Origin: Verrucomicrobiales bacterium
Lineage (GTDB): Bacteria > Verrucomicrobiota > Verrucomicrobiia > Verrucomicrobiales > SKLO01
Reading direction: 5' to 3'
DNA: 11,414 bases
NCBI GenBank assembly: GCA_007123195.1
Contig: SKLO01000311.1
Location: 1 to 11,414 of the forward strand
Positions 6,666 through 11,414 of the stretch are shown here, in pieces. Made by a program: the position numbers and the translations under genes. Under the pieces are notes generated by a model. The model did not search any database and was not told where the DNA came from. It saw only the letters and a list, made by a program, of their open reading frames with translations. The first letter of the stretch is position 1, and every line of letters begins with the position of its first letter.

Positions 6666-8894
6666 TTACAGCTCCGGATTGCGGTTGAGCATGCTCATGG
6701 CGGTGATGGTGAGAAAAGTGAGCACGACCGGGATCGCCGCCAGCCAGAAGGCGGTCGAGATCCAGCCCGCGAGGGGTAGTTTCAAATAGGGGTCGCGGAA
6801 TTCACCCGTCGCCTCGTCGACCGCTCCGGTCGGTGCCGGGCCGTCGGCCACCGGGCTGGCAGTGCCGGCCGGCCGGAACGGCGAGTCCGGCAGGGTCCAG
6901 GCCTGCACCGGCTGCCGGGGTGCCACGAGTGCCAGATCCCCTTCGATCTGCTGCCAGGTATCCGTTTCGAGCAGTTCGGCCATGGAGGCCTCTGCCTCCC
7001 AGGGATTGCGAACGCCGGCGAGGGTCCAGGATTGTTCGCCGCGATCGGCGGGCCGGGCGGCAATCAACAGCCAGTCATTTTCGCCGATGCTGGTGATGGG
7101 GCCGATGGTGGCGCCGTCGTCGGTCTGGTGGCGGCCGCTCAGGCGGGTGTCGGCGGGAAGGTCAATCACCGGGTCGGGACCGAACAGCCGCGCCAGCTCC
7201 GCCGGCAGGGCGTCGATGACTTCGGCGGGTGTGGTGTCGAGCCGGGTAAAGATCAGCACGTGCTCAGGGTTGGCCGGGATTCCGTAGTGGAACCTGATCT
7301 CGTAGAGCAGGGTGTTGGCCACCTGGGCCAGCTTGGCCATCATCAGCAGTGCGGCCTGCACCACGGCGGGGTCGCGATCGATCAAGGCGACCGCGAACGA
7401 GGATCCGTCCGGTTCGCCAACCAGCGGCCAGGCGGCGCGCGACAGCCACTCGAGGCCGGGCGGGGGCAGGTCGCCGTCCTGTCCCGGGCTGGTCAGGATG
7501 GACCCGGCGCTCAGGCGCACGGCCCGGTGCGGCGTCGACCCGTCGGCGGCGGGTCGCCAGCGGAACTGGAACCGGTTGCGGCCCGCTTTGAGGGCGGTGA
7601 GGGGAATCTCAAGGCTGGCGCCGCTGTCGCTGTCGAAGTCGATGGACACGGAGTGGCGCTGGTTGATGTCGATCGCCAGCGTGCCGGCGACCGCGCTGGG
7701 CGGTTCGTCGAGGCGCGTCGCGGCGATCACCTTGAAATCAGCATTGAGGGCAGGCTGGACGGTGGCGAATGCGCGCGGAGACAACCACAGGGTCCATTCG
7801 GCCGGGGCACCCGGGTCGAGCGCCAGGCCGTCGTGCTGCATGCCGAGTTGCTGCAGGGTCAGTTCCTGGCCCGGGAGCATGGCGGCGCGACGCACGAACA
7901 CGGGTTCGGCGGGCAGGTTGAGGTCGCGGATGATGGCGCCGGGGGCATCGGGCAGGGCCGTGTAGATCAAGCCGAAGCCCATGGCCGCGTAGCGCACCTC
8001 GCTGTCGTCGCGGCCGGTGATGAACAATTGGATCCGGTGTGCTGAATGGGGATCGGGACGCAGGAACAGCCGCGGACCGGTGATGCGGTTGAGTTCTTCC
8101 GCGGACAAGTGGGGCAGCAGATCCTGCGAGGTGCCGATCATCAGCACGTCGTGCCCCGGTTGGGGGGCGTGGACAAAACGGATCGAGGGCATGCGGTCAC
8201 CCATGCGCAGAGCGGCGCCCTGCATCGCGATCGATACCGCGCGCAGCAACTCGGCCGGCACGGCTGGCAGGTTGGCCGGGCGCGCCATGCCGGGGGCGTG
8301 GATGTCGATCGACTCTTGGCGGGCCATTTTGTCGTCGAAGATGTCTCCCAGCATCGACAGGTGGGGAGTCAGCAGCCGCCAGTAGCCGCGGACCACCAGC
8401 CTGGAAGTGCCGGCTTGCAGGGTGGCGCTGGGGCTGCGGACCACCAGTCGGTTGGGGCCGTCCACCAGGAAGACCTGGGGCAGCTGCAGGTGGATGGTGG
8501 TGGGGTCGGTTCCCGCCAGCGGTTGCCAGCCGGCAATCGGGCGGCCATTGAGCCAAAGTTCGAAGTCCAGCCGGTCGTGCAGGCCGGTGTCGGAGACCAG
8601 TTCGAGGTGGAGACTGGTGATGCGGCGCCGGTAGGAAGGATGAATGGTCACCGTCAGGCCGTCGTCCCCGCGCAGCAGGTGGGCCGATTCCTCGCCGGCG
8701 ACGGCCAGCGGATGGGAAGCCACGTAGGATTCGCCCGCCAATTCCCCTGTCGGCGGCTGGTCGGCACGTTGTCCGTGGCAGGGGGTGGCGGTGCCGCTGA
8801 CGACGAGCAACGACACGGCCGCAACCAACCACGCCCCTGCCGGACGGCCTCGGCGGCCGGCTGTCGGTCCGGGGGCGGTGTGGCGGGTGCTCAT
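6666..8894 (-). CDS. bcsB: Cellulose synthase periplasmic subunit BcsB
   Basis: Inner-membrane-anchored periplasmic partner of BcsA. It is required for catalysis and guides the emerging glucan. The 742-residue protein (E. coli BcsB is about 779) has a signal peptide (about 1-42, hydrophobic core AWLVAAVSLLVVSG). Carbohydrate-binding and flavodoxin-like domain pairs follow. HLELVSDTGLHDRLDFELWL and LVDGPNRLVV lie in the first binding domain, and VLMIGTSQDLLPHL (250-263) opens the first flavodoxin-like domain. AALLMMAKLAQVANTLL and VLIFTRLD mark the second. The C-terminal helix AGWISTAFWLAAIPVVLTFLTI (about 709-730) is the membrane anchor that packs against BcsA. The frame is open upstream to 9377, but that part lies inside bcsA in another frame and is arginine/proline junk. 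I choose the ATG at 8894 because it gives a clean signal peptide and overlaps the bcsA stop (ATGA, 8891-8894). Confidence 0.96.
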   Translation of the reverse strand: MSTRHTAPGPTAGRRGRPAGAWLVAAVSLLVVSGTATPCHGQRADQPPTGELAGESYVASHPLAVAGEESAHLLRGDDGLTVTIHPSYRRRITSLHLELVSDTGLHDRLDFELWLNGRPIAGWQPLAGTDPTTIHLQLPQVFLVDGPNRLVVRSPSATLQAGTSRLVVRGYWRLLTPHLSMLGDIFDDKMARQESIDIHAPGMARPANLPAVPAELLRAVSIAMQGAALRMGDRMPSIRFVHAPQPGHDVLMIGTSQDLLPHLSAEELNRITGPRLFLRPDPHSAHRIQLFITGRDDSEVRYAAMGFGLIYTALPDAPGAIIRDLNLPAEPVFVRRAAMLPGQELTLQQLGMQHDGLALDPGAPAEWTLWLSPRAFATVQPALNADFKVIAATRLDEPPSAVAGTLAIDINQRHSVSIDFDSDSGASLEIPLTALKAGRNRFQFRWRPAADGSTPHRAVRLSAGSILTSPGQDGDLPPPGLEWLSRAAWPLVGEPDGSSFAVALIDRDPAVVQAALLMMAKLAQVANTLLYEIRFHYGIPANPEHVLIFTRLDTTPAEVIDALPAELARLFGPDPVIDLPADTRLSGRHQTDDGATIGPITSIGENDWLLIAARPADRGEQSWTLAGVRNPWEAEASMAELLETDTWQQIEGDLALVAPRQPVQAWTLPDSPFRPAGTASPVADGPAPTGAVDEATGEFRDPYLKLPLAGWISTAFWLAAIPVVLTFLTITAMSMLNRNPEL

Positions 8895-11137
8895 ACCTTG
8901 GCGAGGTCGTGGTCCACCTGACGCTGGCGGATGCGGGCGGTGAGGCTGCGGAGGGCGGTGGCGAAGTGGTTGAAGTAGCCTTTCAGTGACAGCAGGGAGA
9001 CCCAGAACACGGTGCCGATCAGCGAGGGGTAGTTGGCCTGGCGCCGGTTCTGAAAGTCCAGCCATCGCTGGCTGTCGGCGTAGAGCAGCCTGACGCCGGT
9101 GCGCACGGTGGCGGTGTCTTCCATGTGGTATTCGCCGCCGAACTGGTCGGTGGCGCGGCCATCGTGGTCGGTCCCGAAGCGGCGCAGCAGGCGCAACTTG
9201 AGCTGTCCTGGTGTGGAACCACCATGGCCATCCGGCGGGGTCGCCGCCGTGGGGGCGAGGTGAACGATCGCTTCCGCGGGCAGGTGGATGTGGGCGGCGA
9301 TGTGGGGCGGGACCCTGATGGCGCAACCGCTGGCCGACAGGTCGGTCAGTTCCACCCGGGTGCGCGGGCCCTGCCATTCGAGTTCAGCGGGAATTTGCAC
9401 CGGCCAGCGGGCGAAGCTGCGGGTCTGGCGGGTTTCGCGGGTGGCGCCGAGCACCCCGCCCAGCAGCACCAGGTTGAACACGGTCCAGCCCATGGTCAGG
9501 CACACCGGCACCAGGTTCGGGGTGTGATTGAGGATCTGGTGGAGGCCGAACGACAGGCACACCGCATTGAGGATGACCAGGAAATAGAACGGGGCGGCGA
9601 ACGGCGAGATGTAGTCTTTGGTGAGGGTTTCGGCCTTGGGAGTCACGTTGAACTTGCCCTGGCGCGGCTGCAGCAACGCCTTCAGCAGGGCCGGCAGGCA
9701 GTTGAGCGACAGCAGCAGCTCGTAGATCTCCGACACCAGGAACCAGCGGGTGCGGCCGAACAGGTAGTGGGAGGTGAGCCACACGGCCGCCACGTAGGGC
9801 AGGGCGAACGACAGGAACGACTCGAAGTTGGCATTGTAGATCTTGAGGCCGAACAGCAGGAAGGCGCAGGGGGCGATGGCGTAGATCAGGCGGGCGAAAG
9901 GGAAGAACCAGAAGAAGCAGCTGTTGAAATAGCACAGCCGTTGCGGCCATGTCAGGCCGCGCATCAGCAGCGGGTTCTTGAGCCGGAAGATCTGTCCCAT
10001 GCCCTGGGCCCAGCGCATGCGCTGGATCATGAACCCGGAGATCGTCTCGGCTGCCAGCCCGGCCACCATCGGCCGGCCGACGTAGGCGCTGTTCCAGCCG
10101 CGGGCATGGAGACCGACCGCGGTCTCGGCGTCCTCGGTGATGGTGTCGCCGGCGATGCCGTCGACCTCGTCGAGGGCCTTGCGCCTGAGCACGGCGGCGG
10201 AGCCGCAGAAAAAACTGCCGTTCCAGTAGTCCAGCCCGTGCTGGATCTGGCGGTAGAACATCTCGTTCTCGCTCGGCATGCGGTCGAAGGTGCCAAGGTT
10301 GCGCTCGATCGGGTCCGGGTTGAGGAAAAAATGCGGTGTTTGCACCAGGAACATCCGCGGATCCTTGATGAAAAACCCAACCGTGCGCTGGAGGAAGTCG
10401 CGCGTGGGCACGTGATCGGAGTCGAAGATCACCACCAGCTCGCCGGCGGTCTGCTTCAGCGCGGCGTTGATGTTGCCGGCCTTGGCGTGCTCATTGCGCT
10501 CCCGGGTCAGGTAGGTGGCGCCGAACTGCTCGCACATGGCGGTCAGGTCGCGGCGGCGGCCCTTGGCCTCCTCGGCGGCGGCGGGGTTGGCGGCGTGGCA
10601 CTTCTGTTCGGTGCCGCCGTCGTCGAGCAGGTAGACTCGCAGTTTCTCCTTCGGATAATCGAGATCGATCGCGGCGCACACGGTGGTCCGGAGCAGGCTG
10701 ATGTCCTCATTGTAGCTGGTGACGAAGACGTCGACCGAGGGATGGTCCCCGACCTTGTCCGGCAGGGGCGGGCTGTGGCGCACCACCGGGCGGGAGTTGA
10801 TGAAAGCGGTCAGAAAAAACACCAGGATGCCGTAGCACTCCGCCAGATAGAGGATGATGGCGCAGGTGAAGCTGGGCCAGTCGACGAACTCAAGCGTGGT
10901 CCAGGTGCGCCAGATGAAGTAGCGCAGCACCGCGAAGGAGGCCATGGACAGGCACAGCAGCCGGGTGAACTGCCCGCGCGGAAAGACCCGCAGACCGATC
11001 AGTCCGAGGCAGATGCCGCCGGCCACCAGCAGCTGGGGCAGGTTGCCCACCTCGGTGGCCGCCAGCACCACCATCGAGGCTGCCAACAGGACGAAGGCAA
11101 AGGTGAGGGCGGGGCTGGTGGGCTGGCGGGCGAGCAT
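8891..11137 (-). CDS. bcsA: Cellulose synthase catalytic subunit BcsA with PilZ domain
   Basis: Inner-membrane processive GT2 enzyme that makes beta-1,4-glucan from UDP-glucose and extrudes it. The 748-residue protein has four N-terminal hydrophobic helices (about 10-115). The GT domain follows, with TSYNED (140-145), DDG (172-174), DSD (239-241), TED (334-336, catalytic base Asp336) and QRMRW (372-376). Then come further membrane helices (about 400-560), the gating loop FNVTPK (496-501, FxVTxK), and a C-terminal PilZ domain with RSFAR (573-577, RxxxR) and DLSASG (599-604, DxSxxG). These indicate allosteric activation by c-di-GMP. Glu364, in AETIS, matches the position of the R. sphaeroides gate glutamate. 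An in-frame TAG lies at 11170-11168 and ATG 11137 is the first start after it, which fixes the start. No Shine-Dalgarno is visible. It is the first bcs gene and its stop overlaps the bcsB start. Confidence 0.98.
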   Translation of the reverse strand: MLARQPTSPALTFAFVLLAASMVVLAATEVGNLPQLLVAGGICLGLIGLRVFPRGQFTRLLCLSMASFAVLRYFIWRTWTTLEFVDWPSFTCAIILYLAECYGILVFFLTAFINSRPVVRHSPPLPDKVGDHPSVDVFVTSYNEDISLLRTTVCAAIDLDYPKEKLRVYLLDDGGTEQKCHAANPAAAEEAKGRRRDLTAMCEQFGATYLTRERNEHAKAGNINAALKQTAGELVVIFDSDHVPTRDFLQRTVGFFIKDPRMFLVQTPHFFLNPDPIERNLGTFDRMPSENEMFYRQIQHGLDYWNGSFFCGSAAVLRRKALDEVDGIAGDTITEDAETAVGLHARGWNSAYVGRPMVAGLAAETISGFMIQRMRWAQGMGQIFRLKNPLLMRGLTWPQRLCYFNSCFFWFFPFARLIYAIAPCAFLLFGLKIYNANFESFLSFALPYVAAVWLTSHYLFGRTRWFLVSEIYELLLSLNCLPALLKALLQPRQGKFNVTPKAETLTKDYISPFAAPFYFLVILNAVCLSFGLHQILNHTPNLVPVCLTMGWTVFNLVLLGGVLGATRETRQTRSFARWPVQIPAELEWQGPRTRVELTDLSASGCAIRVPPHIAAHIHLPAEAIVHLAPTAATPPDGHGGSTPGQLKLRLLRRFGTDHDGRATDQFGGEYHMEDTATVRTGVRLLYADSQRWLDFQNRRQANYPSLIGTVFWVSLLSLKGYFNHFATALRSLTARIRQRQVDHDLAKV

Positions 11138-11250
11138 GGGAGTGGCGGCGGGGGGACCTGTGGGCGGCTAGAGCCGGTCGACCGGCAGCAGCTGCCAGGC
11201 TGAACCAGAATGTCCCACAAATCCGACCTTGGCACGCGCACCCGGGCCTG
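11138..11250 (-). promoter_or_regulatory. Intergenic region upstream of bcsA, with a perfect palindrome
   Basis: This 113-base gap separates the upstream methyltransferase stop from the bcsA ATG. It contains GCCGGTCGACCGGC (11173-11186), a perfect 14-base palindrome whose near edge is 36 bases from the ATG. An overlapping hairpin, GGCAG-CAG-CTGCC, lies at 11184-11196. These could be an operator, a transcript hairpin or an mRNA leader structure. I cannot pick out a convincing -35/-10 pair, so it is unclear whether bcsA has its own promoter or is read from upstream. Confidence 0.35.
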
Positions 11251-11414
11251 TCAATCCGGTCGCGAGAACACTCCCAACCAGTTGCAGAACGGGGTGCGGC
11301 CCCACAACGGGCGGAATTCGCCCTGCAACCCACAGGCGCCCAGCCACTCGGTAAGTTCGTCGCCACTGGCATAGTGGACCGGCTGGCTGCGCATCCAGTT
11401 GACGCCGCGGGCGA
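11251..11414 (-). CDS. C-terminal fragment of a probable SAM-dependent methyltransferase (5' end outside window)
   Basis: A minus-strand frame enters from the right edge (first full codon at 11412) and ends at the TGA at 11253-11251, giving 53 residues. SGDELTEWLGACGLQGEFRP followed by LWGRTPFCNWLGVFSRPD resembles the C-terminal end of class I methyltransferases: a helix ending in a 'gaGF'-like turn, a strand, then a 'GrTPF.N.L.V..R' tail. The N-terminal SAM-binding motifs would lie outside the window, so the substrate is unknown. The gene is on the bcs strand, 113 bases upstream of bcsA, and could be the first cistron of the same transcript or an unrelated neighbour. I am fairly sure it is coding and less sure of the family. 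Confidence 0.6.
   Translation of the reverse strand, partial: ARGVNWMRSQPVHYASGDELTEWLGACGLQGEFRPLWGRTPFCNWLGVFSRPD

Noticed and set aside
7032..8921. Two long plus-strand frames (337 and 291 codons) antisense to bcsB
   Set aside because: Composition is that of reverse-strand shadow, with many G, R, Q and H; bcsB has a signal peptide, domains and an anchor in the right order.
8895..9377. N-terminal extension of bcsB to a start at 9377
   Set aside because: It would overlap bcsA by 160 codons, and its R/P/H-rich translation lacks a signal peptide. The ATG at 8894 gives one and matches the ATGA coupling.
9125..11203. A 692-codon plus-strand open frame antisense to bcsA
   Set aside because: The opposite strand is unmistakably bcsA with all catalytic motifs. 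The plus-strand translation is G/E/Q/H/V-rich with no recognisable domain, a usual shadow in GC-rich DNA.
1..11414. tRNA, rRNA, CRISPR array, insertion sequence, prophage or toxin-antitoxin genes
   Set aside because: I found no cloverleaf, no regularly spaced repeats, no transposase or integrase motifs and no paired small genes on either strand.

Overview
The window is GC-rich chromosomal DNA, about two-thirds G+C by eye, from a Gram-negative, probably proteobacterial, organism. The main evidence is a complete bacterial cellulose synthase (bcs) operon that includes an outer-membrane BcsC porin. The BcsA sequence resembles the c-di-GMP-activated alphaproteobacterial (Rhodobacter-like) enzyme as I recall it. 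I do not name a genus.

Layout, left to right. Positions 1-97 hold the last 31 codons of an unrecognised plus-strand gene. Positions 98-486 are a 389-base non-coding stretch with two similar AATTG/CAATT palindromes. Positions 487-1968 (plus) encode an adenylosuccinate lyase (PurB) of the type typical of actinobacteria and eukaryotes, not the E. coli type. Positions 1969-2215 separate two convergent genes and carry several hairpins. Everything further right is on the minus strand, transcribed right to left: the C-terminus of a probable SAM-dependent methyltransferase (from beyond the window to 11251), a 113-base gap with a 14-base perfect palindrome, then bcsA (11137-8891), bcsB (8894-6666), a 113-base gap, bcsZ (6552-5308) and bcsC (5311-2216).

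The four bcs genes form one functional unit. BcsA polymerises UDP-glucose and extrudes the chain when c-di-GMP binds its PilZ domain. BcsB receives the chain on the periplasmic side. The BcsZ endoglucanase trims it. BcsC carries it through the outer membrane. bcsA/bcsB and bcsZ/bcsC each overlap by ATGA, so the operon is built as two translationally coupled pairs. No bcsD, bcsQ, bcsE, bcsF or bcsG is seen, though the window ends 277 bases upstream of bcsA.

The most unusual element is BcsC. About 390 residues of proline-rich, probably disordered sequence replace most of the usual TPR solenoid, leaving roughly five or six TPRs before a normal C-terminal beta-barrel. BcsZ also has proline-rich segments on both sides of its N-terminal hydrophobic helix. 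I do not see an entirely new system; the novelty is in the architecture of a known one.
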